Shown piece after piece: positions 1-9,153 of a stretch of 64,000 nucleotides of DNA. The DNA is taken from NCBI RefSeq assembly GCF_020164595.1, contig NZ_JAIQZE010000015.1, positions 1 to 64,000 of the forward strand. The letters are read 5' to 3'. Numbering within the stretch: position 1 is the first letter of the stretch; every line of letters begins with the position of its first letter. A program made the translations under genes and the position numbers. The notes under the pieces are model-generated. The model searched no databases and was not told the DNA's origin. It worked only from the letters and a program-made list of their open reading frames with translations. This DNA comes from Psychroflexus longus (GTDB taxonomy: Bacteria; Bacteroidota; Bacteroidia; Flavobacteriales; Flavobacteriaceae).

Positions 1-64
1 AGTGATAATTTTAAAAAAAATAAAAACTTTTTTAATGAACGAAAACTAATTAATTTCAGGAGGG

Positions 65-95
65 CAAAACTACAACTTATCTGACATCCTCACAA
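65..95 (-). promoter_or_regulatory. Left-facing promoter 1
   Basis: Read on the minus strand this shows TTG (95-93), a 20-base gap and TAGTTTTG (72-65), an exact match to the Bacteroidetes -7 consensus TAnnTTTG with good spacing to the -33 element. It points off the left edge, so its gene is not visible. Confidence 0.5.
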
Positions 96-165
96 GCAAA
101 AATAAATAAACATTATCTCAACTCTATAATTGTGTTATCCTCTCAGTACCTCAATTAGCGGGGCG

Positions 166-198
166 CAAAACTACAACTCTTTTCAATAACCAACCAAA
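166..198 (-). promoter_or_regulatory. Left-facing promoter 2
   Basis: Minus-strand TTTG (198-195), 21 bases, TAGTTTTG (173-166). The core GTTGTAGTTTTGC is repeated exactly in promoter 1 about 100 bases further on, so the pair looks like tandem promoters for one strongly expressed gene or RNA left of base 1. The rest of 1-262 holds no gene that I can see. Confidence 0.5.
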
Positions 199-262
199 CT
201 TTTGCGAAGGTTTTTTTTAAAGGTTTTTGTTTAACAAACATAACCGGCTGAAATACCACTGC

Positions 263-1075
263 TTAACCGAAAAAATATTTTGTAAGAAACCACAATATTG
301 GCACTCCTTCTACCCATAGAGAAGTGTAGTAAAACGAGTTTTGGCGATTTGCCTTCAACACAAGTACTATGATGATGAAATGCATTAATATATATATGTA
401 TGAATCCAACATCAAACAACTAAATAAAAACATTGAAAGCAAAAGGAAACTTAATGCAAGGATTTTAGACCTAAATACTCCTAAAACCTGTGGTAAGGTT
501 TTGAGATATATTTGATCTAATCTTAAATCCCTTATTTCAAAAGGAATGATAAGCGCTACAACAATCAAGAATCTACTACATATATATAGTAACTCTTCAG
601 TAGAAAATGAATTCAAAATAATTTCAGAAGAAATCAATGGCAGAATAGCTGTTGTACCTGACCAAACTATTGCGATTATAAATATTTTTAAACCACTTAC
701 GTCTCTCAAGTTTTTTGCACTAGGTGAAAATGGAAGTACATATAATAATGTAAGCGTAGTTAATCCAATAATGAATAAAAAAGCATTGATATCAAAATAC
801 AATAAGAAGAAGATGACAGGAATAACAGAGAAAGCAGCTAAAGTATATATAAGTTTTAGGCTATTACTTATTTTATAATTTGGACTTACAAGTAATGGAA
901 TGTACTTCACGAATGTATAAGCTACAATCGTTGAAAAGAAAACAAAAGCAAGTACATGATATTGAATATCTAAATCAAAATCCAAATAAGTGATACAGGT
1001 GAAGGCAAGAACTGCAAAGGCAACGTGAATGCTTGAGTTGATATAAAGCCTTAAGAGTTTTGATAAAAAAATCAC
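263..1075 (-). CDS. UbiA-like polytopic membrane protein
   Basis: A 270-residue, almost entirely hydrophobic protein with about eight membrane segments. The layout and the motif PFEIRDLRLDQ near residue 180 resemble the second aspartate-rich loop of UbiA prenyltransferases. The first NDxxDxxxD loop expected between helices 2 and 3 is not evident, so catalytic activity is doubtful. The start is a GTG at 1075; no internal Met precedes the first helices, and a -7 box lies only a few bases upstream, so the mRNA would have almost no leader. It stands alone, divergent from gcvP. Role unknown; the UbiA link is an inference from fold-like features. Confidence 0.65.
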   Translation of the reverse strand: MIFLSKLLRLYINSSIHVAFAVLAFTCITYLDFDLDIQYHVLAFVFFSTIVAYTFVKYIPLLVSPNYKISNSLKLIYTLAAFSVIPVIFFLLYFDINAFLFIIGLTTLTLLYVLPFSPSAKNLRDVSGLKIFIIAIVWSGTTAILPLISSEIILNSFSTEELLYICSRFLIVVALIIPFEIRDLRLDQIYLKTLPQVLGVFRSKILALSFLLLSMFLFSCLMLDSYIYILMHFIIIVLVLKANRQNSFYYTSLWVEGVPILWFLTKYFFG

Positions 1076-1080
1076 ATCGA

Positions 1081-1088
1081 CAAAAATA
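1081..1088 (-). promoter_or_regulatory. -7 box of UbiA-like gene
   Basis: Minus-strand TATTTTTG matches the TAnnTTTG consensus exactly. No clear TTG at -33 was found. It sits 5 bases before the GTG start, implying a leaderless or nearly leaderless transcript. Confidence 0.35.
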
Positions 1089-1148
1089 GAGATTTTATGG
1101 AATATATTTTTATTGAAAAGTTAACTATAGTGAATGCGTCTTAAACTA

Positions 1149-1176
1149 TTGTTTCATTATAAATAATGTATTTTTG
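1149..1176 (+). promoter_or_regulatory. gcvP promoter
   Basis: TTG (1149-1151), 17 bases, TATTTTTG (1169-1176). An upstream in-frame ATG at 1174 overlaps this box, so the protein must start further down at 1201. Confidence 0.55.
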
Positions 1177-1200
1177 TGTGCAAATTTTAAAAATCTTTCA

Positions 1201-4044
1201 ATGAATACAGAATCATTTTCATCAAGACACATAGGTCCTAGAGGTGAGAGGATAAAAGAGATGCTTAACGAAGTAGGCGCAGAGTCCCTAGGTGAACTTA
1301 TCTATGAGACCATACCGAATGATATTAAGTTGGAAAGGAAATTGAATTTGCCAGAGCCACTAACTGAATTTGAATTCTCAAATCACGTACAAGCTTTAGC
1401 CAGTCAAAATAAGGTATACAAATCCTACATTGGCTTAGGTTACCACCAAGCAATCCTTCCAGCAGTTATTCAAAGAAATGTATTTGAAAATCCAGGCTGG
1501 TATACTGCTTATACTCCTTATCAGGCTGAGATCGCTCAAGGTAGACTTGAGGCTTTATTGAATTTCCAAACCATGGTTTCTGATTTAACAGGTATGGAAT
1601 TGGCTAATGCTTCATTACTCGATGAATCCACGTCTGCTGCAGAAGCAATGACTTTATTATTTGCAGTGCGTTCGCGAGAGCAAAAGAAAAATAACATTGT
1701 CAAGTTTTTTGTTGGAGATAATGTGCTACCACAAACCTTAGCATTGCTCAAAACAAGATCTGAACCTTTGGAAATCGAATTAGTAGTGGGCAATCCAGAT
1801 AAATTTGATTTTGATGAAAGCTATTTTGGAGCATTGATACAATATTCTGGAAAACATGGAGAGATTCACGATTACCATGAGTTCACAAGAAAAGCACAAG
1901 CCAATCATATAAAGGTAGCAGTTGCTGCAGATTTACTGAGTTTAACACTCTTAGAAGCACCAGGAGACTGGGGTGTAGATGTTGTGGTAGGGACTACACA
2001 GCGTTTTGGAATACCACTAGGTTACGGTGGACCACATGCTGCCTATTTTGCTACTAAAGAAGAATATAAAAGAAACATTCCTGGAAGAATCATTGGTGTC
2101 ACCAAAGATATGGATGACAATACTTCACTTAGAATGGCTCTTCAAACTAGAGAACAGCATATAAAGAGAGACAAAGCGACTTCCAATATCTGTACCGCTC
2201 AAGTTTTACTTGCGGTAATGGCTGGAATGTACGCTGTCTATCACGGACCAAAAGGTCTAAAGTTTATCGCCAATAAAATCCATAAGAACACTGTAAGCTT
2301 AAGTGAAGGATTAGAAAAACTAGGGTTTTATCAAGTCAATGAATTGTACTTTGATACCATTTTCATTAAAGCTGATGCCAAAAAGATAAAAGACATTGCT
2401 GAAAGAAAAGAAGTGAATTTCTATTATCCTGATGCTGAAAGTGTATGTATTTCTATCAATGAAACAACGTCTATTCAAGATTTAAATGAGATCCTGGATA
2501 TTTTTGAAGAGGCTTCAGAAAAAGATAAAGAAGCAATCAAAGATTTATCAGATAGCATTATTGATGTAAGCGAGTTGAAAAGAGAAAGTGAGTTTTTAAC
2601 TCATGATGTCTTCAACAGCTATCACTCAGAAACTGAATTGATGCGTTACATTAAAAGACTGGAAAGAAAAGACTTGGCATTAAATCATTCTATGATTTCT
2701 TTAGGATCCTGCACTATGAAGCTAAATGCTGCTTCGGAAATGCTACCGCTTTCCAATCCACAATGGGGAAATATCCACCCCTTCGTGCCAAAAAATCAAG
2801 CTGCAGGATACCACGAAATACTTTCAAAATTAGAAGATTATTTAACTGAAATCACCGGATTTGCTGCTACTTCCTTACAACCAAATTCTGGTGCACAAGG
2901 AGAATATGCCGGCTTAATGGTCATTCGTGCATATCACAAATCCAGAAATGAGTCCCATAGAAATATTTGCTTAGTTCCCTCCTCTGCGCATGGTACTAAC
3001 CCTGCAAGTGCAGTGATGGCTGGAATGAAAGTCGTTGTGATTAAAGCCACGGACAAAGGAAATATTGACATTGACGATTTAACGGCAAAGGCTGAAAAAC
3101 ATAGCGATAATTTAGCTGCATTGATGGTCACTTATCCTTCTACTCACGGAGTGTTTGAGTCTGACATCAGAAAAATTACGGCTTTGATTCACGAACACGG
3201 TGGACAAGTTTACATGGATGGTGCCAATATGAATGCCCAAGTTGGATTGACCAGCCCTGGCAGAATAGGTGCAGATGTTTGTCATTTGAACTTACATAAA
3301 ACTTTCGCTATTCCTCATGGAGGTGGTGGACCGGGTGTCGGACCTATATGTGTGGCCAAGCAACTAGCTCCATTCTTGCCAAATAATCCTTTGATTGAAA
3401 CTGGTGGAACAGAAGCTATTTCTTCAATTTCTGCTGCACCTTTCGGATCTGCATTTGTTTGCTTAATTTCTTACGCATACATAAGAATGCTGGGGGAAGA
3501 AGGACTAAGAGAATCCACCGAGTATGCTATTCTTAATGCAAATTATGTTCAGGCAAAATTAAAAGGTCATTACAAAACCTTATATTCTGGAGAAAAAGGA
3601 AGAGCTGCTCACGAAATGATTATTGATTGTAGAGATTTTAAAGACTTTGGTATTGAAGTAAAAGATATTGCTAAAAGGCTTATTGATTACGGGTTCCACT
3701 CACCTACTGTATCTTTCCCTGTTGCTGGAACGATGATGATCGAACCTACAGAAAGCGAAAGTAAAGCTGAACTTGACAGATTTTGTGAAGCGATGATTTC
3801 AATAAAACAAGAAGTGGAAACATGTGATAAGGATAATCCTAACAATGTTCTTAAAAATGCTCCTCATACTATTGCAATGCTAACAGCTGAGAACTGGGAA
3901 TTTGACTACAGCAGACAAACTGCTGCCTTCCCACTTCCCTTTGTAGCCGAGAATAAATTCTGGCCTTCGACAAGAAGAGTCGATGAAGCCTATGGTGACA
4001 GAAACTTAACCTGCACTTGTGCTCCAATTGAAGCTTATATCTAA
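1201..4044 (+). CDS. gcvP: Glycine dehydrogenase (decarboxylating), P-protein
   Basis: 947 residues, the full length of the fused single-chain P-protein of the glycine cleavage system. It decarboxylates glycine with pyridoxal phosphate and passes the aminomethyl group to the lipoylated H-protein in the cytoplasm. Visible marks: N-terminal SFSSRHIG typical of the family, and the PLP site NLHKTFAIPHGGGGPG with the Schiff-base lysine near residue 700, followed by the glycine-rich loop. Start chosen at ATG 1201 rather than 1174 because the earlier codon overlaps the promoter and MNTESFSSRHIG fits the family. Monocistronic: its own promoter and a strong terminator follow. No gcvT or gcvH is nearby. 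Confidence 0.97.
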   Translation: MNTESFSSRHIGPRGERIKEMLNEVGAESLGELIYETIPNDIKLERKLNLPEPLTEFEFSNHVQALASQNKVYKSYIGLGYHQAILPAVIQRNVFENPGWYTAYTPYQAEIAQGRLEALLNFQTMVSDLTGMELANASLLDESTSAAEAMTLLFAVRSREQKKNNIVKFFVGDNVLPQTLALLKTRSEPLEIELVVGNPDKFDFDESYFGALIQYSGKHGEIHDYHEFTRKAQANHIKVAVAADLLSLTLLEAPGDWGVDVVVGTTQRFGIPLGYGGPHAAYFATKEEYKRNIPGRIIGVTKDMDDNTSLRMALQTREQHIKRDKATSNICTAQVLLAVMAGMYAVYHGPKGLKFIANKIHKNTVSLSEGLEKLGFYQVNELYFDTIFIKADAKKIKDIAERKEVNFYYPDAESVCISINETTSIQDLNEILDIFEEASEKDKEAIKDLSDSIIDVSELKRESEFLTHDVFNSYHSETELMRYIKRLERKDLALNHSMISLGSCTMKLNAASEMLPLSNPQWGNIHPFVPKNQAAGYHEILSKLEDYLTEITGFAATSLQPNSGAQGEYAGLMVIRAYHKSRNESHRNICLVPSSAHGTNPASAVMAGMKVVVIKATDKGNIDIDDLTAKAEKHSDNLAALMVTYPSTHGVFESDIRKITALIHEHGGQVYMDGANMNAQVGLTSPGRIGADVCHLNLHKTFAIPHGGGGPGVGPICVAKQLAPFLPNNPLIETGGTEAISSISAAPFGSAFVCLISYAYIRMLGEEGLRESTEYAILNANYVQAKLKGHYKTLYSGEKGRAAHEMIIDCRDFKDFGIEVKDIAKRLIDYGFHSPTVSFPVAGTMMIEPTESESKAELDRFCEAMISIKQEVETCDKDNPNNVLKNAPHTIAMLTAENWEFDYSRQTAAFPLPFVAENKFWPSTRRVDEAYGDRNLTCTCAPIEAYI

Positions 4045-4069
4045 ATAGCTCAATTATTTTTATAAATTA

Positions 4070-4102
4070 TAGCCTCAAGTTATTTAATTTGAGGCTATTT
4101 TT
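4070..4102 (+). terminator. gcvP terminator
   Basis: Perfect 9-bp stem TAGCCTCAA/TTGAGGCTA (4070-4078 with 4089-4097) with a 10-base loop, followed by a T-rich run. Confidence 0.8.
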
Positions 4103-4127
4103 ATATCAACCCAACTCTTGTAAGATT

Positions 4128-4835
4128 ATGACTTTATCTGAAACTGAGAAAGGACAACTTTTAGATTTCATCAAATCGCATTATGTCGATTACCATGATG
4201 TAAGACTTCTTATAGCAAGAGACCTTGAAGATGATATCGTTAAACGAATGCGAGAAGATGAAGAACTTACATTTGAAAATGCAGTTAAAGAAGCCTATAA
4301 AGTATACGGCGTTATTGGTTTTTCTGATGCATCTGAAGATTACATGAAAAGAATAGATAAGTACTTCTACAAAAAAGTAATCCTAAACATATTAAAAGAT
4401 GAAGCGTCGACACCAAAATTTTGGCTCTTATTGATTCTAAGTTTTGCTGTCATACAGACTATGTTAATGTCACTTATCGATTCGCCTTTTATCTTGGCTG
4501 GAGGTTTTTTAGTACTGGTCATTGTAGCTTTGATTGTCTTTTTTAGGAAGTTCCATCTCGAAATGAAAGCTTTGAAAGAAAATAATGACTTTTATTATGT
4601 GCATCAGCTTTTGGCCTCAGGTAATTCTATCATCTTTCCTATTTCATATATGCCACTTTTAATTGCTCCTCACGTTGGTAGACTGGCTGAAGATGAATTC
4701 TGGTCAATGGCTATATTATCTGTTTTCGCAACAATTTCAGTGATAGGATTTTATCTATTGTATCTTAGACTCTATAAAGAACGTCATAGTATTTTAGAGA
4801 ATTATAAAGATGACTTCCTCACTAAAAAAATATGA
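4128..4835 (+). CDS. Hypothetical four-helix membrane protein
   Basis: 235 residues, not recognised. The first ~95 residues are charged and helical, soluble in appearance. Four hydrophobic segments follow: roughly residues 97-116, 118-138, 165-185 and 193-217. The last ~15 residues are charged. Start taken at ATG 4128; the frame is open upstream but runs back into the gcvP terminator. It lies between gcvP and a FabH-like gene with 128 bases to the latter, so it is probably a single-gene unit. No catalytic motif is visible. Confidence 0.75.
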   Translation: MTLSETEKGQLLDFIKSHYVDYHDVRLLIARDLEDDIVKRMREDEELTFENAVKEAYKVYGVIGFSDASEDYMKRIDKYFYKKVILNILKDEASTPKFWLLLILSFAVIQTMLMSLIDSPFILAGGFLVLVIVALIVFFRKFHLEMKALKENNDFYYVHQLLASGNSIIFPISYMPLLIAPHVGRLAEDEFWSMAILSVFATISVIGFYLLYLRLYKERHSILENYKDDFLTKKI

Positions 4836-4963
4836 CAACAAACCTCAAGTTGCCTAAATCAAATTCAGAATAAATTTTGAAAGCGTTTAAAAACAATTAA
4901 TTTTGACTCTTACTTTACAATTTAATTACATTAAATGTACCTTGCAAAAAATTTATATTGAAC

Positions 4964-6025
4964 ATGAATGCTATAAAAATCGTTGGTGTAGGGAGTTATA
5001 TTCCAGAATTGATTAAGAAAAATGAGGATTTTTTAAAAAATAAATTCTTCAACCAGGATGAGACTGCTTTTGATGCTGAGCCTGAAGTGATCATCAAAAA
5101 ATTTAAGGCCATTACAGGAATTGAAGAGAGAAGATATGTAGACGAAAAATTGAAAACTTCTGATATTGCTACGTTTGCGGCAGAAACAGCCATCAAGGAT
5201 GCAGATATCGACCCCGAAACTTTAGACTACATTATTGTAGCGCATAACTTTGGAGATGTAGCTCATAATAAACAACAAGCGGATACTGTTCCTAGTTTAG
5301 CTTCGAGAGTAAAAGAAAAGTTACAAATCAATAATCCAAACTGCGTCGCTTACGACCTTTTGTTTGGCTGTCCAGGATGGATAGAAGGCTGTATTCATTC
5401 CTACGCATTCATGAAAGCTGGCATGGCCAAACGCTGTTTAATTATTGGAGCCGAAACACTTTCTAGAGTTGTAGATCCCAATGACAGAGACAGTATGATC
5501 TACGCAGATGGTGCCGGCGCTACCATTTTCGAACAAAAAGAAGGAAATGGTGGTATTTTGGCTCACAAGACGGCGACCTACGCCAAAACTGAAGCTAACT
5601 ATATCTATTTTGATAAATCCTTTTCTCCAGAAAGAGAAGACGATAGAGCATATATTAAAATGTATGGTCGCAAGATTTATAACTTTGCCTTGTCAAAGGT
5701 TCCGGAAGCTATGAAGTCCTGCCTGGAGGAAAGTGGAAAATCTATAGACGATTTGAAAAAAATCTTCATCCATCAAGCTAACGAAAAAATGGACGAAGCC
5801 ATCGTCCAAAGGTTTTATAAACTCTTTGATAGAGAGACTCCTAAAGATATCATGCCAATGAGCATCGATAAGCTAGGCAATAGTAGTGTCGCTACCATAC
5901 CTACGCTTTATGACATGTTTTTGAAAGGAGAATTTGAACATGATAGTTTAAAGCCCGGAGATACAGTTATGTTCACGAGTGTTGGTGCAGGAATGAACAT
6001 CAACGCGATAGTCTACGAAATCTAG
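4964..6025 (+). CDS. 3-oxoacyl-ACP synthase III (FabH-like) family protein
   Basis: 353 residues, thiolase fold of the KAS III group. The catalytic triad is present: Cys in LLFGCPGWIEG, His in IHQANEKM and Asn in KLGNSSVATIPT. It should condense an acyl-thioester starter with a malonyl unit. It differs from housekeeping FabH (about 320-335 residues) by an N-terminal insertion around residues 15-45 and by lacking an adjacent fab/plsX cluster. It is followed after 7 bases by a methyltransferase and then a glycosyltransferase, suggesting a lipid or glycolipid product rather than bulk fatty acid. Start at ATG 4964; a TTG two codons earlier is less likely. Primary FabH versus specialised role is unresolved. 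Confidence 0.85.
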   Translation: MNAIKIVGVGSYIPELIKKNEDFLKNKFFNQDETAFDAEPEVIIKKFKAITGIEERRYVDEKLKTSDIATFAAETAIKDADIDPETLDYIIVAHNFGDVAHNKQQADTVPSLASRVKEKLQINNPNCVAYDLLFGCPGWIEGCIHSYAFMKAGMAKRCLIIGAETLSRVVDPNDRDSMIYADGAGATIFEQKEGNGGILAHKTATYAKTEANYIYFDKSFSPEREDDRAYIKMYGRKIYNFALSKVPEAMKSCLEESGKSIDDLKKIFIHQANEKMDEAIVQRFYKLFDRETPKDIMPMSIDKLGNSSVATIPTLYDMFLKGEFEHDSLKPGDTVMFTSVGAGMNINAIVYEI

Positions 6026-6032
6026 TCTATTG

Positions 6033-6557
6033 ATGTACGAAAACACTTATCCTGAAAAGCGATTCAATATAACTTTAGAGTTTTTGAAAAAACATGCTCC
6101 ACCTCCATCTAGGATTTTAGATTTGGGTGTGGCCAATCCTTTTTCTGAAATGATGACTTCGGAAGGATATGATATTAAAAACACTAAAGGTCAGGATCTG
6201 GATGTTGATCAAAGTCAGCTCAAAGACTCTTCAGCTGAAATCACAACGGCATTTGAAATTTTTGAGCATTTATTATCGCCCTTGGAGGTATTAAAAAGTC
6301 TGCAAAGCGAGTATTTATTTGCCAGTGTTCCACTGAAACTCTGGTTTGCGAAAGCTTACCAAAGCAAAACAGACCCTTGGGATAGACATTACCATGAGTT
6401 TGAGCAATGGCAATTTAATTGGTTGCTTGATAAGGGAGGCTGGGAAATTATAGATTCTAAAAGTTTTACCCATCCCATAAAAAAAATTGGGATTAGACCC
6501 ATATTGAGATATTTTACGCCAAGGTATTATCTTGTCTTCTGTAAAAGAAAACCCTAA
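6033..6557 (+). CDS. SAM-dependent methyltransferase-like protein
   Basis: 174 residues. A class I methyltransferase fold is suggested by RILDLGVANPF (motif I position, residues ~26-36) and FEIFEHLLSPLEVL, the usual post-II element. Motif I lacks the normal GxGxG spacing and reads DLGVANP, so SAM binding is less certain than usual. The C-terminal half has an aromatic stretch with HYHEFEQWQ. It sits 7 bases after the FabH-like gene and 3 before the glycosyltransferase, clearly one operon. Start at ATG 6033. Substrate unknown; probably the same lipid or glycan as its neighbours. Confidence 0.75.
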   Translation: MYENTYPEKRFNITLEFLKKHAPPPSRILDLGVANPFSEMMTSEGYDIKNTKGQDLDVDQSQLKDSSAEITTAFEIFEHLLSPLEVLKSLQSEYLFASVPLKLWFAKAYQSKTDPWDRHYHEFEQWQFNWLLDKGGWEIIDSKSFTHPIKKIGIRPILRYFTPRYYLVFCKRKP

Positions 6558-6560
6558 ACT

Positions 6561-7409
6561 TTGGATATCGCGATCATCATACCTGCTTACAATGAGGAGA
6601 AGTTTATAGAAGAGTGCCTTGATTCTCTTTTGAATCAGACACACTCAGCAAAACAAATCCTTGTCGTTGATGATGGCTCAACCGATAAGACTTCAGAAAT
6701 ACTTGATCTCCTTTCTGAAAATCACACCAATGTCAGCTATGTTAAAAGAGACGATAGCCTGAAGCATAGCCCTGGAAGTAAAATTGTAGACGCCTTTAAT
6801 TTTGGCCTAAAACATTTGAGTATTGATTATGATGTCATCTGCAAATTTGATGCAGATTTAATTTTTCCAAGGGATTACCTTGAAGTATTAGCCAAAGCCT
6901 TCCAAGAAAACCTAAAGCTAGGCATGTATGGAGGATTTTGCACAGTAGAAAAAAATGGAGATTGGAAAATTGAGCAACTTACCAACTCCGACCATTTACG
7001 TGGAGCGCTAAAGTCCTACCGCAAAGCATGTTTTGAAAGGATAGTTGGGTTAGTTCCGGCTATGGGTTGGGACACTATCGATGAAATGAAGGCTAGGTTT
7101 TACGGATGGGAGGTCAGGACCAATCCAGGCCTGTTGGTCAAACACCTTAAACCGACCGGCCAACATTATAAAAAAGATTTGCCCAAATTATTCGGTATTT
7201 CTTTATTCAGAATGAGATATAGTTGGTCTTTAGCTTTTTTGACTTGCTTAAAAATGGCTAAAAATAAATCGGATTTTACTTTTTTTCTGAAATCTATGAG
7301 ATCGTATCTTGAAAGTAATCCCAAAAAAAACACCTTCCTAGTCAGTGACGAAGAAGGTGAATTTATTAGAAACTATAGATGGAGAAAGATTAAGGAGCGC
7401 TTAATCTAA
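6561..7409 (+). CDS. Family 2 glycosyltransferase
   Basis: 282 residues. The GT-A nucleotide-binding start IAIIIPAYNEEKFIEECLDSL occupies the first ~23 residues, followed by VVDDGSTDKT and a metal-binding DAD motif in KFDADLIFPRDYL. The start must be the TTG at 6561 or very close, because the family's first beta strand begins at residue 2. There is no long hydrophobic tail, so it is likely cytoplasmic or peripheral. Third gene of the FabH-like/methyltransferase run. Its last 9 bases overlap the end of the convergent phosphatase gene. Confidence 0.88.
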   Translation: MDIAIIIPAYNEEKFIEECLDSLLNQTHSAKQILVVDDGSTDKTSEILDLLSENHTNVSYVKRDDSLKHSPGSKIVDAFNFGLKHLSIDYDVICKFDADLIFPRDYLEVLAKAFQENLKLGMYGGFCTVEKNGDWKIEQLTNSDHLRGALKSYRKACFERIVGLVPAMGWDTIDEMKARFYGWEVRTNPGLLVKHLKPTGQHYKKDLPKLFGISLFRMRYSWSLAFLTCLKMAKNKSDFTFFLKSMRSYLESNPKKNTFLVSDEEGEFIRNYRWRKIKERLI

Positions 7410-9032
7410 AACTTCAGTAATTACAGTTCCTGTAGCTCCGTTGGGTAATTCTATTCCAAGTAGAGCAGAAATGGTTGGTGCAATATCTGGAATATAGTAT
7501 CTATTGTAAGTTTTACCGGATTTGATTCCATTTCCATACATCAACAATGGTGCTTGTGTATCATAACTGTTCCCACTTCCATGAGTTGAACCTTTTTTAG
7601 AATAAGAAATAAAGGAAGGATCTAAAGCGAAAACTACATCTCCACTTCTTTTCTGATGAAATCCATTCGCGATTAACTCTGCAGAATTTCCGCTAAAATC
7701 ACTATTTTCCAAAGTTTCTCTAGTGTAGACTTTGTCTATATTTTTGTATTGAATCAAAAAGTGCTTCACCTCATTTTGAGCAGTCACAAATTCAGCATAG
7801 GTTTTAAACTTAGAGTAATCTAAAAATATTTGGTTGTTGTAAATACTTTCAATAACATTATCTAATCCAAAATTTGAGCTTAAGTAACTCTCGAGAGCAT
7901 CACGCATTTCTCCAAACTCAAAATAACCCGCAGGGATTTTTTCATCTTTTAAAAACTGTGGAACATGAACCGCTCCATGATCTGCGGTTAAGAACAATGT
8001 ATAATTTCCTTTTCCTACTTTTTCGTCAAGGAATTTCAACAGTTCTGCTACACTTTGATCCAACCGTACATAAGTATCTTGGATTTCTTTAGAATTAACA
8101 CCAAAATTATGACCCACATAATCAGTACTAGAGAAACTCAAAGTAAGAACATCTGTAAACTCGTCCTTGCCTAATTCTTCATTAATGATAACTTCTTTTG
8201 CAAAGTCTAATAACAAGTCGTTCCCGAATGGGGTTGGTCTTATAATGCTATAATCATCATTATCCTTGGCTAATTTTTTAAGATCGTAAGGAAAAGTAGC
8301 CTCATCTTTAGCCTTGAAACCATTTTCATAATTATTCAGATCTGATCCACTTTCTATATAAGTAGATATGTCATTATATGTATCCCACTCTTTGAGGTAA
8401 CTCTTAGCAACATCAGAAGAATTGAATTTATCAACCCAATTTGGCAGCTTATCCATATAGAAATCTGAGCTGATAAAATGTCCTAAATCTCCTCCAACAA
8501 ACCAATACGCAGCATTAGCGGTATGTCCGGCAGGCAGGATTGCACCTCTATCTTTTATAGAAACCCCTATCGTTTTGCCTTTAAACTGAGTATGAAGACG
8601 GTTTTGATCTGCAAAACTTGTTGTCAACATTCTATTGGGTGACATCTTACCATCTCTATCATCAGGATCTATACCAATTCCTGAAGCATTTGGATCTGAG
8701 GCGCAATACACCCTTGTTTTATCAACTTTATTATACCAATTATTGGCAACAATCCCATGATTCATTGGACTTGTCCCTGTAAAAATAGAAGCATGGCCGG
8801 GTCCGGTATAGGTAGGAACATAATCAAAATGAAAGTTTTTCATTTCGAAACCTTCTCTCTGCAGACGTTTGAAACCGTCTTTGGAATAATGTTTTTCAAA
8901 TTTTGTTAAATAATCGTACCTCATCTGGTCAACAACTACTCCAACCACAAGTTTTGTAGAATTTTTGTCTTCTTGTGCAAGCACTTGAACTTGCGCTAAT
9001 AATAAGAACAGAATAATGATTTTGAATTTCAT
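7401..9032 (-). CDS. pafA: PafA-type alkaline phosphatase, exported
   Basis: 543 residues with a clear signal peptide (hydrophobic 5-18, cleavage after VLAQ). Alkaline phosphatase superfamily: the metal-binding DQ near residue 35, nucleophile Thr76 in YTGPGH followed by ASIFTG, a nearby NNWY Asn, TADHGA with metal-ligand Asp/His around residue 350, and a late STHGSGN ligand. Thr rather than Ser as nucleophile marks the PafA group, periplasmic phosphate-scavenging phosphomonoesterases known in Bacteroidetes. It has its own promoter. No Pho-box could be judged. The stop overlaps the convergent glycosyltransferase by 9 bases. Confidence 0.9.
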   Translation of the reverse strand: MKFKIIILFLLLAQVQVLAQEDKNSTKLVVGVVVDQMRYDYLTKFEKHYSKDGFKRLQREGFEMKNFHFDYVPTYTGPGHASIFTGTSPMNHGIVANNWYNKVDKTRVYCASDPNASGIGIDPDDRDGKMSPNRMLTTSFADQNRLHTQFKGKTIGVSIKDRGAILPAGHTANAAYWFVGGDLGHFISSDFYMDKLPNWVDKFNSSDVAKSYLKEWDTYNDISTYIESGSDLNNYENGFKAKDEATFPYDLKKLAKDNDDYSIIRPTPFGNDLLLDFAKEVIINEELGKDEFTDVLTLSFSSTDYVGHNFGVNSKEIQDTYVRLDQSVAELLKFLDEKVGKGNYTLFLTADHGAVHVPQFLKDEKIPAGYFEFGEMRDALESYLSSNFGLDNVIESIYNNQIFLDYSKFKTYAEFVTAQNEVKHFLIQYKNIDKVYTRETLENSDFSGNSAELIANGFHQKRSGDVVFALDPSFISYSKKGSTHGSGNSYDTQAPLLMYGNGIKSGKTYNRYYIPDIAPTISALLGIELPNGATGTVITEVLD

Positions 9033-9050
9033 ATAATTTATAATTTTTTA

Positions 9051-9078
9051 CAAAGATAAGGTGTTATGTTAGTTTCAA
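9051..9078 (-). promoter_or_regulatory. Phosphatase promoter
   Basis: Minus-strand TTG (9078-9076), 17 bases, TATCTTTG (9058-9051); exact -7 consensus, 18 bases before the ATG at 9032. Confidence 0.5.
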
Positions 9079-9153
9079 GTTTATGCTTGGGTTAAATCAT
9101 ATCTTCAAGTTTTTATTCTATTTTTATCAAAATTTCAAAAAGGCTTAAAGCAA

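Noticed and set aside
546-878. 110-codon plus-strand frame inside the UbiA-like gene
   Set aside because: Exactly antisense to membrane helices, no motif or promoter; shadow of the minus-strand gene.
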